A stretch of DNA of 64,000 nt from AM-1111 sp046302135 (GCA_046302135.1 JBKCIQ010000094.1:1-64000), one strand, 5' to 3'; positions 36,006 to 44,756 are shown, counted from the stretch's first letter. Made by a program: numbers and translations. Notes: a model not told the origin generated them from the letters alone.

Positions 36006-36770
36006 TTACCAGCGAGCTCCCGGATAGGTCCTTTGCAAATATTGCATCTCTGTGAGTAAATAACCCAAATGCTCAGTGTGAACTCCTTTTAGACTACCAT
36101 GTTGCATGAACGCATTTTCAGGAATATTGATTTCCGCGATTAAAAAAACAGCATCGACCTTAGTCTTCCATGATTGCTTAATTGATGCTAAATCTGGAGT
36201 AAGACCTTCATTAACTAAATATTCATATCCCTCGTGAAAAGTAAGGATATCATCTGTGAATCTCCAAAGCTCATTAACAGCCTCCTGAAGACGTGTATGG
36301 CTTTCCTGTGTGCCCAATCCAAATCTTTCAACCCAAGATGACGTATGCCTTAAATGATAGGTTGATTCCTTCAAAGCTTTGGCAGCAATGCCTGAAACAG
36401 TCTCATCTTTACTTTTCAAGAGCTCAGTATAAAATGGAACTTGAAAAGCATCCAAAAAAAATTGTCTTGCAATAGTGAAAGCATAATCTCCTTTGGGCAA
36501 TTCACAAATTAATGGATTAAAAAAATCTCTTTCGCCCCTTAAAAAGGCTAGATCATCTTCTGTTCTGTTTTTACCTTCAACTTTTGAGGCATAATCATAA
36601 ATACTTCTTGCGGTACCGAGAAGATCCAATGAAATATTGGTCAGGGCCAGATCTTCTTCTAAAAAAGGGCCGTGCCCGGTCCATTCACTTAATCTTTGTG
36701 CAGTTATCAAATTGGTATCTGCAACCCTGAGAAGGAAATTGAAAAGGTGATTATTTTGATCCATTGACAT
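36006..36770 (-). CDS. paaC: 1,2-phenylacetyl-CoA epoxidase subunit PaaC
   Basis: A 254-residue structural subunit of the phenylacetyl-CoA monooxygenase. It pairs with PaaA in the ferritin-like heterodimer core and lacks a working di-iron site. Family marks are ITAQRLSEWTGHGPFLEEDLALTN at the start, KESTYHLRHTSSWVERFG near 138-155, and GVHTEHLGYLLTEMQYLQR at the end. The length agrees with PaaC (PaaI in older naming). It starts 1 nt after the paaB stop. No paaD follows; the operon ends here at a terminator, which is unusual since paaD is often the next gene. Confidence 0.96.
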   Translation of the reverse strand: MSMDQNNHLFNFLLRVADTNLITAQRLSEWTGHGPFLEEDLALTNISLDLLGTARSIYDYASKVEGKNRTEDDLAFLRGERDFFNPLICELPKGDYAFTIARQFFLDAFQVPFYTELLKSKDETVSGIAAKALKESTYHLRHTSSWVERFGLGTQESHTRLQEAVNELWRFTDDILTFHEGYEYLVNEGLTPDLASIKQSWKTKVDAVFLIAEINIPENAFMQHGSLKGVHTEHLGYLLTEMQYLQRTYPGARW

Positions 36771-36771
36771 G

Positions 36772-37065
36772 TTAAATGTGTTTTACTCCATCAGGAATCT
36801 GATAAAAGGTAGGATGTCTGTAAACTTTATCGTTTGTAGTATCAAAAAAAGGTCCTATATCTTCGGGTGATGATGCAACAATTGCGTCTGAAGGCACGCA
36901 CCAAATGGCTGATCCCTCCCCTCTTCTCGTGTATAAATCTCTGGCGTTCTGCAAAGCCATTTCTTTATCAAAAGCGTGAAGACTCCCGCAATGAATAAAT
37001 GGTTGTCCTGATTTCTTTTGAACAAAAATTTCCCAAAGTGTACCTTGTGAATCTTTACTTTCCAT
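36772..37065 (-). CDS. paaB: 1,2-phenylacetyl-CoA epoxidase subunit PaaB
   Basis: A 97-residue small subunit that bridges the PaaAC heterodimers into the full epoxidase. The family features are WEIFVQKKSGQPFIHCGSLHA near residues 11-31, ARDLYTRRGEGSAIWCVPSDAI near 45-66, and DKVYRHPTFYQIP at the end. It lies between paaA and paaC in the standard order. Confidence 0.96.
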   Translation of the reverse strand: MESKDSQGTLWEIFVQKKSGQPFIHCGSLHAFDKEMALQNARDLYTRRGEGSAIWCVPSDAIVASSPEDIGPFFDTTNDKVYRHPTFYQIPDGVKHI

Positions 37066-37093
37066 ATTCTGAATTTTTTAATTTATCAAATTC

Positions 37094-38035
37094 TTAAGCG
37101 GCCAATTCCATTTCCTTTTTCCTTTTGGCGTACGCAGTTGCAGCCTCTCTCACCCATTTTCCGTCCTCATGTGCCTTAACCCTTGCGCCCAATCTTTCTT
37201 TGTTACAAGGTCCATTTCCATGAATGACATTTTCGAATTCTTTCCAGTCACATTCACCAAAATCGTATCCGTTCTTCGCATCATTCCACTTCAGATTCTT
37301 ATCAGGAACTGTTAAACCAAGGTATTCCGCCTGAGGTACAGTTTGGTTTACAAATCGCTGACGCAACTGATCATTACTTTCTCTTTTTATTTTCCATTTG
37401 ATTGCGTTAGCTGAGTTTGGTGAATTTGCATCAGGAGGACCAAACATCATCAATGATGGCCACCACCACCTGTCTATTGCATCTTGTGCCATTTGTTTTT
37501 GTTCAGGAGTACCGAACGCCATCCTGCACATAATTTCGTAACCTTGTCTCTGATGAAAACTTTCTTCTTTACAGATTCTTACCATTGCACGTGCATAAGG
37601 CCCGTAAGAAGTTCTCTGAAGCATTACCTGATTCATAATGGCCGCACCATCAACTAACCAACCTATCGCACCTATATCAGCCCAAGTAAGTGTAGGGTAA
37701 TTGAAAATAGATGAATACTTGGCCTTACCGGTATGTAATTGATTCAAAAGTTCATCCCTTGAAATTTGCAATGTTTCGGCAGCCGTATAAAGATATAATC
37801 CATGCCCGGCTTCGTCCTGAACTTTTGCCATCAAAACTATTTTTGCTCTTAGACTTGGAGCGCGAGTGATCCAATTGCCTTCAGGTAACATTCCAACAAT
37901 TTCGGAATGTGCATGCTGTGAGATCTGACGAATCAAATGCTTTCGATAATTATCTGGCATCCAATCCTTGGGTTCAATCATTTCGTTATTCGCCAACTTG
38001 GCTTCAAATTTTTCTTCAAAGTTGATGGTTCCCAT
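37094..38035 (-). CDS. paaA: 1,2-phenylacetyl-CoA epoxidase subunit PaaA
   Basis: The 313-residue catalytic subunit, which epoxidises the ring of phenylacetyl-CoA with a di-iron centre in a ferritin-like fold. Metal-ligand helices are visible as KVQDEAGHGLYLY near 91-103 and CKEESFHQRQGYEIM near 155-169, each with the ExxH-type pattern. HAHSEIVGMLPEGNWITRAPSL is also typical. It is the first gene of paaABC and diverges from paaE. The downstream genes of phenylacetate catabolism (paaD, F, G, H, J, K, Z) are not in the window. Confidence 0.97.
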   Translation of the reverse strand: MGTINFEEKFEAKLANNEMIEPKDWMPDNYRKHLIRQISQHAHSEIVGMLPEGNWITRAPSLRAKIVLMAKVQDEAGHGLYLYTAAETLQISRDELLNQLHTGKAKYSSIFNYPTLTWADIGAIGWLVDGAAIMNQVMLQRTSYGPYARAMVRICKEESFHQRQGYEIMCRMAFGTPEQKQMAQDAIDRWWWPSLMMFGPPDANSPNSANAIKWKIKRESNDQLRQRFVNQTVPQAEYLGLTVPDKNLKWNDAKNGYDFGECDWKEFENVIHGNGPCNKERLGARVKAHEDGKWVREAATAYAKRKKEMELAA

Positions 38036-38054
38036 ATTTTAATTTTAATTGACA

Positions 38055-38091
38055 CAAATATAAACCTTTTCAAATGAGAAAATAATTTCTC
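38055..38091 (-). promoter_or_regulatory. paaA promoter -7 element with adjacent inverted repeat
   Basis: Minus strand TATATTTG at 38062-38055 is an exact -7 match, about 20 nt before the paaA ATG. Directly upstream lies the inverted repeat GAGAAA, ATAA, TTTCTC (38076-38091). This could be an operator for a phenylacetate-responsive repressor; no regulator gene is adjacent, so that is inference. Confidence 0.45.
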
Positions 38092-38181
38092 GGCGGTTTG
38101 TTTTTTCATGAGTATGATCATTAAAGCGACCAACTATTTTACATTATTAAAACAATTAAAAATTAAGTTGTTATGATTTAT

Positions 38182-38189
38182 TACCTTTG
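38182..38189 (+). promoter_or_regulatory. paaE promoter -7 element
   Basis: TACCTTTG matches TAnnTTTG and lies 10 nt before the ATG at 38200, which is why the in-frame ATG at 38173 is rejected as start. AAGTTGT (38165-38171) and ACAACTT (38191-38197) form a perfect 7-bp inverted repeat around it. Confidence 0.5.
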
Positions 38190-38199
38190 CACAACTTTT

Positions 38200-39276
38200 A
38201 TGGCAAAATTTCACAACCTTAAAGTCAGCGATGTAAGAAGAGAAACCGCTGACGCAGTAAGCATAGCATTTGAAGTTCCGGCTCCACTTCAACCGGAATA
38301 CCAATTTAAACATGGACAGTACATTACGTTAAAACTATTTTTAAACGGTGAGGAACTAAGACGCAGTTATTCAGTTTGTACGTCACCATACTACGAAAAC
38401 GAACTAAGAGTTGCAGTTAAAGCAGTTAAAGATGGGAGAGCGAGTTCCTACCTCAACGCCCAACTAAAAAAAGGTGATTCAATTGAAGTAATGACTCCAA
38501 TGGGTTCATTTACTTCTCCATTATCCGGCAATGCAAAAAAGCATTATTTACTTTTTGCAGGCGGAAGCGGAATCACCCCAATAATGAGTATATTGAAAAG
38601 TGTATTACACATAGAAAAGCAAAGCAGTATTACACTTATATACGCAAATAGGGATGAAGATTCTGTGATTTTCAAAACTGAAATAAATTCTGTTGTAGAA
38701 AAGAATTCGGATAGAGTAAAGGTAATTTACACCTATGATAATCCTAAAGTTAAAACAGATGAAATTCTTACGGGCCAACTTTCAACAGAAAAGACTAAAT
38801 CAATTTTAAACAAATACGAAAATTTAAATCTTGTTTCGGAAGTTTTCATTTGTGGGCCGGGGCCAATGATGGAAAACATCAAAACTTCTTTGAATGACTT
38901 AAAGGTTTCACCCGAAAAAATACATATTGAATACTTTTCAGCAGTTCTTGACACATTGGCGAAAGCTGAAGAAAGCACAACAGATTCAGACATAAAAAGC
39001 CATGTGACTGTTATACAATACGGAATGGAAACTTCATTCGATCTTAAGACATCAGGAAGTACTATTTTAGATGCCGCACTAGATGCCGGTGTTGATGTTC
39101 CGTTTTCATGTAAGGGTGCTGTATGTTGTACTTGCAGGGCAAAAGTTCTTGAAGGAAAAGTTAAAATGGACGCAAATTTTGCCTTAACAGATGGAGAGGT
39201 TTCTCAGGGTTTTGTACTTACCTGCCAGGCTCATCCGCTTACAGAAAAAGTAGTGGTAGACTACGACGCAATCTGA
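38200..39276 (+). CDS. paaE: Phenylacetyl-CoA epoxidase reductase subunit PaaE
   Basis: A 358-residue reductase that carries electrons from NADPH through FAD and a 2Fe-2S centre to PaaAC. The N-terminal FAD domain has LRRSYSVCTSP near residue 60, and the NAD(P) domain has FAGGSGITPIMSIL near 125. The C-terminal plant-type ferredoxin has CKGAVCCTC and a fourth cysteine in VLTCQAHP. The order FAD, NAD, ferredoxin is that of PaaE. It is transcribed divergently from paaABC, whereas in many bacteria it is in the same operon. The start at 38200 follows the -7 element by 10 nt. Confidence 0.93.
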   Translation: MAKFHNLKVSDVRRETADAVSIAFEVPAPLQPEYQFKHGQYITLKLFLNGEELRRSYSVCTSPYYENELRVAVKAVKDGRASSYLNAQLKKGDSIEVMTPMGSFTSPLSGNAKKHYLLFAGGSGITPIMSILKSVLHIEKQSSITLIYANRDEDSVIFKTEINSVVEKNSDRVKVIYTYDNPKVKTDEILTGQLSTEKTKSILNKYENLNLVSEVFICGPGPMMENIKTSLNDLKVSPEKIHIEYFSAVLDTLAKAEESTTDSDIKSHVTVIQYGMETSFDLKTSGSTILDAALDAGVDVPFSCKGAVCCTCRAKVLEGKVKMDANFALTDGEVSQGFVLTCQAHPLTEKVVVDYDAI

Positions 39277-39380
39277 TTTTGTATCTCTGAATTTATTGCA
39301 ATTATTGATTCAACAGTAAACACTATTACATTTAAATAATGTTGGTAAAAAAACAAATAATTTTAACGAATAAAATGTTT

Positions 39381-42300
39381 TTACCCCAATTCGAACTCCA
39401 CATTTTTCATTCTAGTTAGCTCATCCAAAAAATCCGAATCAAGATTTACTTTGATAGTTTTCGAAAATAACTTTACAGACATATTTTCCGAAGGATCATC
39501 TACCGTTACCTCTAAATTGCATTTTCCATTCGAATGATTTTTAATTAATGCATCAACCTGTTCAAGTAGATCTGCATTTAAATCGTTCACACCTATTTTT
39601 ATTTTAATCGATTTAAATTCGCGGTCCTTTATGTCGCTTAACAATTGCATCTTTGAAATCTTTACTTCAAGATTGCCCGGCTGATTGTATCTTTCCTGAA
39701 CTCTAGCCCGCACATGCAATGCCATTTCATTTTCAAGATAATTTTTGTATTTGATGTAGTCTTCACCAAACAACACAAATTCATACGAACCCTGATAATC
39801 TTCTATTACAAAATTTCCAAATGGTTTTCCGGCCTTAGAAACTCGATGCTGAACAGATGTAATTATTCCAGCAACAGAAAAATCTACTCCTGTAAATTTT
39901 TTAATATCTGCTTTTAAATCGGATAAAGATCTTGGTTTGATGTGATTTATTTCTAGTCTCCAGCTATCTAAAGGATGTCCAGAAATATAAACGCCCACCA
40001 CTTCTTTTTCTCTTCTAAGCTGATCAAGTTTTCCAAAGGGTTCAACTTTAGGTAATGCAGGTTCTTTAATTTCCATTTCTTCAGCATCTCCGAATAAGCT
40101 GGCCTGACTGCTTTCATTTCCTGTTTGAACACTACTACCGAATTTTGAAATACGATCGCACAATGTGGTTCCATCAGCATCGGGAATCAAAAACATAGCT
40201 CTGTGCACTTCTGGTAAATTATCAAAAGCCCCAGCACTGGCCAGACCTTCTATAACTCTTTTATTCAGGTTTTTGAGATCACATCTCTTTGCAATATCAA
40301 ACACTGATTTGTATGGTCCCGATTTTCGTTCTTCTACAATATTCTCTACTGCTTTTTCTCCTACTCCCTTTATTGCGGCCATTCCGAATCGAATCTCTCC
40401 ATTCTTGTTTACACTAAAAGTTGAAATGGATTCATTAATATCTGGCCCTAATACTTTTAACCCCATTCTTCTGCACTCGTCCATAAAAAATGAAACAGTT
40501 TCTACACTACTCATGTTATGCGTTAGTACGGAAGCCATGAATTCTGCCGGGTAATGTGCTTTTAAATATCCTGTCTGAAATGCCAGATAAGCATAACAAG
40601 TTGAGTGGGATTTATTGAAAGCGTATGAAGCAAACGATTCCCAGTCACCCCAGACTTTCTCGCAAACTTTAGTATCATGTCCGTTTTGGGCGCAGCCTTC
40701 CAAAAATTTGGCTTTCATTTTATCCAGGACATCTTTCTGTTTTTTACCCATTGCCTTACGTAAAACGTCAGCATCTCCTTTGGTGAAATTTGCCAACTTT
40801 TGCGACAACAACATCACCTGCTCTTGGTAAACCGTAATTCCGTAAGTTTCAGATAAAAACTCTTCCATTCCTTCCAGCTCATAAACAACTTTTTCATGTC
40901 CGTGTTTTCTGCGGACATAATTTGGAATATAGGCCAGAGGACCCGGACGATACAGTGCGTTCATAGCAATCAAATCTGTAAACTTATCCGGTTTAAGATC
41001 TTTCAAATACTTCTGCATCCCGTCACTTTCAAACTGAAACAATCCGTTGGTTTCTCCTCTTGAAAATAGTTCGTAAGTGGCCTGATCTTCGAATGAAATT
41101 GCATCAATATCTATTTCTATTCCGTGTCTCTGTTGAATTAATCTTAAAGCATCTTTAATGATGGTTAAAGTTTTTAAACCCAGGAAGTCCATCTTAAGTA
41201 GTCCGGCAGATTCAGCAACAGAGTTGTCGAACTGAGTAACCAACAAATCGTTGTCTTTAGGTTTGGCTACAGGAACAAAATTGGTTATGTCATCCGGTGT
41301 AATGATAACGCCGCACGCATGTATTCCTGTGTTGCGTACACATCCTTCTAATTCTGAAGCCTGCTTTACCGTAGTAGCTTGTAAATCATTTCCAGCGGCA
41401 ATTTTCCGGAATGCCTCTGCTTGCTGGATATGGTCATTTCTAAAGGCATCTTTTAATTTTGGATCAATTCCATCTTTTGCCAATACTCCTTTAAGTGTTG
41501 CAGCCAAATGATCGGGAAATGTTTTAGCCAACCTGTCGGTGTCCGGTAGCGGAAGATTCAATACACGACCTGAATCTCTGATTGCCGATTTCCCTCCCAT
41601 GGTTCCATAGGTTACAATCTGTGCCACTTGATTCGATCCGTATTTATCAATTACATATTTGATCACCTTATCTCTTCCTTCATCATCGAAATCAATATCA
41701 ATATCGGGCATACTGATACGATCAGGATTTAAAAAACGCTCGAAAAGTAGTCCATATTTTATCGGGTCAACATTAGTGATACCAAGACAATAAGCGATGA
41801 CAGAACCTGCTGCTGAACCTCTTCCAGGACCAACGGATACTTTCATTTTTCTTGCCTCAGTGGTGAAGTCAGAAACAATCAGGAAATATCCGGGATAGCC
41901 CATTTTCTCGATGGTGCTTAGCTCAAAATCTATTCTTTCTTTTATTTCCGGTGAGATTTCATTATATCTTTTGCTTGCGCCCTGATAGGTTAATGAAACT
42001 AGATAGATATACTGTTCAGCGATAGGTAATAATTCTTTTTTCTGTTGCTCGATTTGCTCATCACTGAAATTTTTTTCTTTCCAGAATTTCTCTTTGAACG
42101 AACAAAGTCTATCTAAGGATTGATTAATTTCTTCTTGATGGTCGCTAATGAATTCTTCAGCAATTTGAAATTTAGGTAATAAAACTTCTCGCTCTAGTTT
42201 ATAACTTTCAATTTTTTCAGCAATGCGATTGGTTTCTTCAATTGCTTCAGGTAAATCCTGAAAGGAATTTTTCATTTCCTCAGGAGACTTGAAATAGAAT

Positions 42301-43811
42301 TCATCATTAGGAAAACCAAAGCGAAATCCTCTTCCACGTCCAATTGGTGTTTCAACAAGCTCACCGTCTTTAATACACAAAAGTGCGTCATGTGCTTTGG
42401 CGCCTTTTTTATCGAGGTAATAATTATTGTTGGCAGCAAAATATTTTACATCGTATTTTTTGGCAAAGCCCAACAAAATCTGATTCACATGTTCTTCTTC
42501 CGGTAGTTGATGACGATTCAACTCTACATAAAAATCATCTCCAAAATTTTCTTTCCACCAAACGAATGCTTCTTCTGCCTGCGTTTCTCCCACATTCAAA
42601 ATCAGATTAGGAATTTCTCCCTGAAGCGATCCCGTTGTAGCAATTAATCCGTCTTTGTACTGTAGTAAAATTTCCCGATCTATTCTTGGTACGTAGTAAT
42701 ACCCTTCTACATATCCGGCTGAACTTAATTTTGTAAGATTCTGATAACCTTTTTTATTCTTAGCAAGTAATACTTGAGAGAATCCGTTGTCTTGACGGTC
42801 CTTTTTAAATCGATCTTTTGTAACATACAACTCACAGCCAATAATGCATTTCAATAAATCAGGCTTTTGATTTTCTACAGCCTTAGACAATAATTTTTTA
42901 TTGTGCTTATCTACTGCCTGCCAAAATAGAAAAGCTCCGTACATATTCCCGTGATCCGTTATTGATACCGCGGGACAGTTGTATTCAGCAGCTTTTTTCA
43001 CCAAATCATCCACGTCAGAGGTGCACTGAAGCACTGAGAACTGTGTATGGTTGTGAAGATGAGTGAATTTTACATCTGAAAAACTGGATGAAGTCTGTTG
43101 TTTATCTTTTAGGGAATCACTTCCTTTAGAGGAAATCTGTTTTTTCCTAGAACGTTCTTGTTCCAGTAATTCTGAAAGGTCTGGTGCAATGTAATGGATA
43201 CTGTCCTTATGCTGAGATGTGAATCCCTTCACACGAATAATTCCAAGTCTGATCACTTCGAAAAAACACCTTGCAGTTGCCGCAACGTCAAATGCTGCAT
43301 TGTGTGCTTCTTCAAATGCCTCAGAAAATAATTTATGATGTAATTCGCTAAGTGTCGGCCATTTGAACTTCCCTCCTTTTCCTCCCGGTATTGCACAAAA
43401 CTCTGTTGTTTCATCTGATTTAGTATCCAATACAGACTTCCCTTGAAATTTATTTTCTATTCCTATTCGAATGAACTCACACGAAACAATATTGATGTCG
43501 AACTCTATGTTGTGACCACAAACAAAATCGCATTGGTCAAGTGCTTCAATAAAACTTGTAAATGCCTCAGTTAAATGAATACCTTCCTCCAAAGCCCTTT
43601 CAGTAGAAATACCATGTACCTCTACTGCTTTAAAAGGAATAGTAAATCCTTCTGGCTTAATGATTAGATTGTTGTGGCTGATAAGTTTCCCCGTTTCATC
43701 ATGCAATTGCCAGGCTATTTGCACGCATCGAGGCCAGTTGTCTAGGTCAGTTATTGGGGCGTTGTAATCTCTAGGAAGTCCGGTAGTCTCGGTATCAAAA
43801 ATGAGGAACAT
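39381..43811 (-). CDS. dnaE: DNA polymerase III alpha subunit with N-terminal DnaQ-like exonuclease
   Basis: A 1476-residue replicative polymerase. Residues 1-190 form a DEDDh 3'-5' exonuclease: Exo I FDTETTGLP, Exo II GHNIEFDIN, Exo III EEAHNAAFDVAAT. A linker of about 50 residues follows. The PHP domain starts near 250 (HLHNHTQFSVL, SITDHGNMYG). The polymerase catalytic aspartates are in PDIDIDFDDEGRD near 700, and GRGSAAGSV precedes them. The beta-clamp/fingers and HhH parts follow, then an OB fold near 1310-1390 (FSVAGIITSVQHRVSK). Proofreading is thus in cis, an arrangement like PolC but with DnaE order. A separate DnaQ may be unnecessary. It is monocistronic in the window. Confidence 0.95.
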   Translation of the reverse strand: MFLIFDTETTGLPRDYNAPITDLDNWPRCVQIAWQLHDETGKLISHNNLIIKPEGFTIPFKAVEVHGISTERALEEGIHLTEAFTSFIEALDQCDFVCGHNIEFDINIVSCEFIRIGIENKFQGKSVLDTKSDETTEFCAIPGGKGGKFKWPTLSELHHKLFSEAFEEAHNAAFDVAATARCFFEVIRLGIIRVKGFTSQHKDSIHYIAPDLSELLEQERSRKKQISSKGSDSLKDKQQTSSSFSDVKFTHLHNHTQFSVLQCTSDVDDLVKKAAEYNCPAVSITDHGNMYGAFLFWQAVDKHNKKLLSKAVENQKPDLLKCIIGCELYVTKDRFKKDRQDNGFSQVLLAKNKKGYQNLTKLSSAGYVEGYYYVPRIDREILLQYKDGLIATTGSLQGEIPNLILNVGETQAEEAFVWWKENFGDDFYVELNRHQLPEEEHVNQILLGFAKKYDVKYFAANNNYYLDKKGAKAHDALLCIKDGELVETPIGRGRGFRFGFPNDEFYFKSPEEMKNSFQDLPEAIEETNRIAEKIESYKLEREVLLPKFQIAEEFISDHQEEINQSLDRLCSFKEKFWKEKNFSDEQIEQQKKELLPIAEQYIYLVSLTYQGASKRYNEISPEIKERIDFELSTIEKMGYPGYFLIVSDFTTEARKMKVSVGPGRGSAAGSVIAYCLGITNVDPIKYGLLFERFLNPDRISMPDIDIDFDDEGRDKVIKYVIDKYGSNQVAQIVTYGTMGGKSAIRDSGRVLNLPLPDTDRLAKTFPDHLAATLKGVLAKDGIDPKLKDAFRNDHIQQAEAFRKIAAGNDLQATTVKQASELEGCVRNTGIHACGVIITPDDITNFVPVAKPKDNDLLVTQFDNSVAESAGLLKMDFLGLKTLTIIKDALRLIQQRHGIEIDIDAISFEDQATYELFSRGETNGLFQFESDGMQKYLKDLKPDKFTDLIAMNALYRPGPLAYIPNYVRRKHGHEKVVYELEGMEEFLSETYGITVYQEQVMLLSQKLANFTKGDADVLRKAMGKKQKDVLDKMKAKFLEGCAQNGHDTKVCEKVWGDWESFASYAFNKSHSTCYAYLAFQTGYLKAHYPAEFMASVLTHNMSSVETVSFFMDECRRMGLKVLGPDINESISTFSVNKNGEIRFGMAAIKGVGEKAVENIVEERKSGPYKSVFDIAKRCDLKNLNKRVIEGLASAGAFDNLPEVHRAMFLIPDADGTTLCDRISKFGSSVQTGNESSQASLFGDAEEMEIKEPALPKVEPFGKLDQLRREKEVVGVYISGHPLDSWRLEINHIKPRSLSDLKADIKKFTGVDFSVAGIITSVQHRVSKAGKPFGNFVIEDYQGSYEFVLFGEDYIKYKNYLENEMALHVRARVQERYNQPGNLEVKISKMQLLSDIKDREFKSIKIKIGVNDLNADLLEQVDALIKNHSNGKCNLEVTVDDPSENMSVKLFSKTIKVNLDSDFLDELTRMKNVEFELG

Positions 43812-43891
43812 GAAAAAAATATTAAAAGTTCAAACGGATAATAAAAATAAGAATAATGAAGTCTTTATTTATTATTGTTGAAACATTAATC

Positions 43892-43918
43892 AAAAAAAAA
43901 ACCATCCGAAAAGGATGG
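43892..43918 (-). terminator. Rho-independent terminator of rplS
   Basis: CCATCC (43902-43907) pairs with GGATGG (43913-43918). On the minus strand the stem is followed by about ten T. It lies 26 nt after the rplS stop codon. Confidence 0.88.
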
Positions 43919-43944
43919 CTTCAAAGTATTAAATAGGATAAAAA

Positions 43945-44319
43945 TTATCCTTTTGCTTCTTCTGTTGATTGAGCAATTTTCTCTCTTATGCGGGCAGATT
44001 TTCCTGTTCTTTCACGTAGGTAATAAAGTTTTGCTCTTCTTACCACACCCACTTTGTTCACCTCAATTTTATCAATGAATGGTGAAACAGAAGGGAAGAT
44101 ACGTTCTACACCAACTCCGTTTGACATTTTTCTAACGGTGAAAGATGCGGTAGCTCTTTCATTTTTACGCTGAATTACAACACCCGTAAATTGCTGGATA
44201 CGCTCCTTGTCACCTTCCTTAATTTTATAATGAATGGTGATGGTGTCTCCTGCCTTAAAAGATGGGTGTTCAACTTTAGGGCTAAGCGTGTTTTTTACAA
44301 AATCTAATAATGTGCTCAT
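43945..44319 (-). CDS. rplS: 50S ribosomal protein L19
   Basis: A 124-residue ribosomal protein at the 30S-50S interface. Family marks are PSFKAGDTITIHYKIKEGDKER near residues 19-40, QQFTGVVIQRKN and FTVRKMSNGVGVERIFPSVSP, then the basic VVRRAKLYYLRERTGKSARI. It is a single-gene transcript with a full promoter, a structured 5' leader and a terminator. In many other bacteria rplS follows trmD in the rpsP operon; here it stands alone. That separation explains why it has its own leader. Confidence 0.98.
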   Translation of the reverse strand: MSTLLDFVKNTLSPKVEHPSFKAGDTITIHYKIKEGDKERIQQFTGVVIQRKNERATASFTVRKMSNGVGVERIFPSVSPFIDKIEVNKVGVVRRAKLYYLRERTGKSARIREKIAQSTEEAKG

Positions 44320-44381
44320 ACATTAAAATTTTTAGTTATCCTCTCTGCATTCGTAACCTCGTGTTACCAGCGGCAGATAAG
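44320..44381 (-). promoter_or_regulatory. Structured 5' leader of rplS (L19 autoregulatory-type)
   Basis: The transcribed leader of about 60 nt can fold. GTAAC (44367-44363 read on the minus strand) pairs with GTTAC (44357-44353) around ACGAG. Outer pairs are TGC/GCA (44375-44373 with 44348-44346) and TTATC/GATAA (44380-44376 with 44340-44336). The order and size resemble ribosomal protein leaders, and an L19 leader class has been described for flavobacteria. Binding by L19 is inference. Confidence 0.55.
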
Positions 44382-44386
44382 GGGCG

Positions 44387-44416
44387 CAAATATAAATAAA
44401 TCTCTCATATACACAA
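44387..44416 (-). promoter_or_regulatory. rplS promoter
   Basis: Minus strand TTG (44416-44414), 19 nt, TATATTTG (44394-44387): an exact match to the Bacteroidota housekeeping promoter. Confidence 0.8.
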
Positions 44417-44445
44417 AAAGAAAAAGCCACAGTTTTTACCGTGGC
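44411..44445 (-). terminator. Terminator of the Cys-rich peptide gene
   Basis: GCCAC (44426-44430) pairs with GTGGC (44441-44445), with further flanking pairs. On the minus strand TTTTTCTTTTT follows. It ends within the rplS -33 region, so the two genes are tightly packed. Confidence 0.75.
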
Positions 44446-44469
44446 CTTCAATTCGGTTAAAGAAATAAA

Positions 44470-44691
44470 TTATTTCTTTGCCTCAGTTTCTTTTTTGCAG
44501 CAAGCTTTCTTTGCAGCAGCTGAACCTTCTTTCTTGCAACAACCGGCCTTACTTTCCTTGTCGCAAGTTTTAGCATCTTTTGTTGTTGTAACAGTAGCTT
44601 TTGCTTTAGTTTTGTCATCCTGGCGAATTGCAGATGCTGAAACAGCCCCAACCATTCCGGTTAAAGCAAGTACAAGAAATAATTTTTTCAT
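44470..44691 (-). CDS. Small secreted Lys/Cys-rich peptide
   Basis: A 73-residue protein with a clear signal peptide (MKKLFLVLALTGMVGAVSA). A short mature part of about 52 residues is made mostly of Lys, Ala, Thr and Glu. It has five cysteines, including two CC pairs: KTCDKES, GCCKKEG, ACCKKET. The spacing of about ten residues between CCKKE units is a clear tandem repeat. Metal binding in the periplasm is plausible from the paired cysteines, but I do not recognise the family. It has its own -7 element (44711-44718) and terminator, which argues that it is a real, expressed gene. Confidence 0.75.
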   Translation of the reverse strand: MKKLFLVLALTGMVGAVSASAIRQDDKTKAKATVTTTKDAKTCDKESKAGCCKKEGSAAAKKACCKKETEAKK

Positions 44692-44710
44692 AATTTTTAT
44701 TTTAATAAAG

Positions 44711-44718
44711 CAAATTTA
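44711..44718 (-). promoter_or_regulatory. -7 element for the Cys-rich peptide gene
   Basis: Minus strand TAAATTTG; a TTG lies 17 nt upstream (44738-44736), slightly short of the usual spacing. The leader to the ATG at 44691 is about 14 nt. Confidence 0.55.
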
Positions 44719-44756
44719 GGAATTTAAAATCGTTTCAAATGTTAAAATAATAAAAG

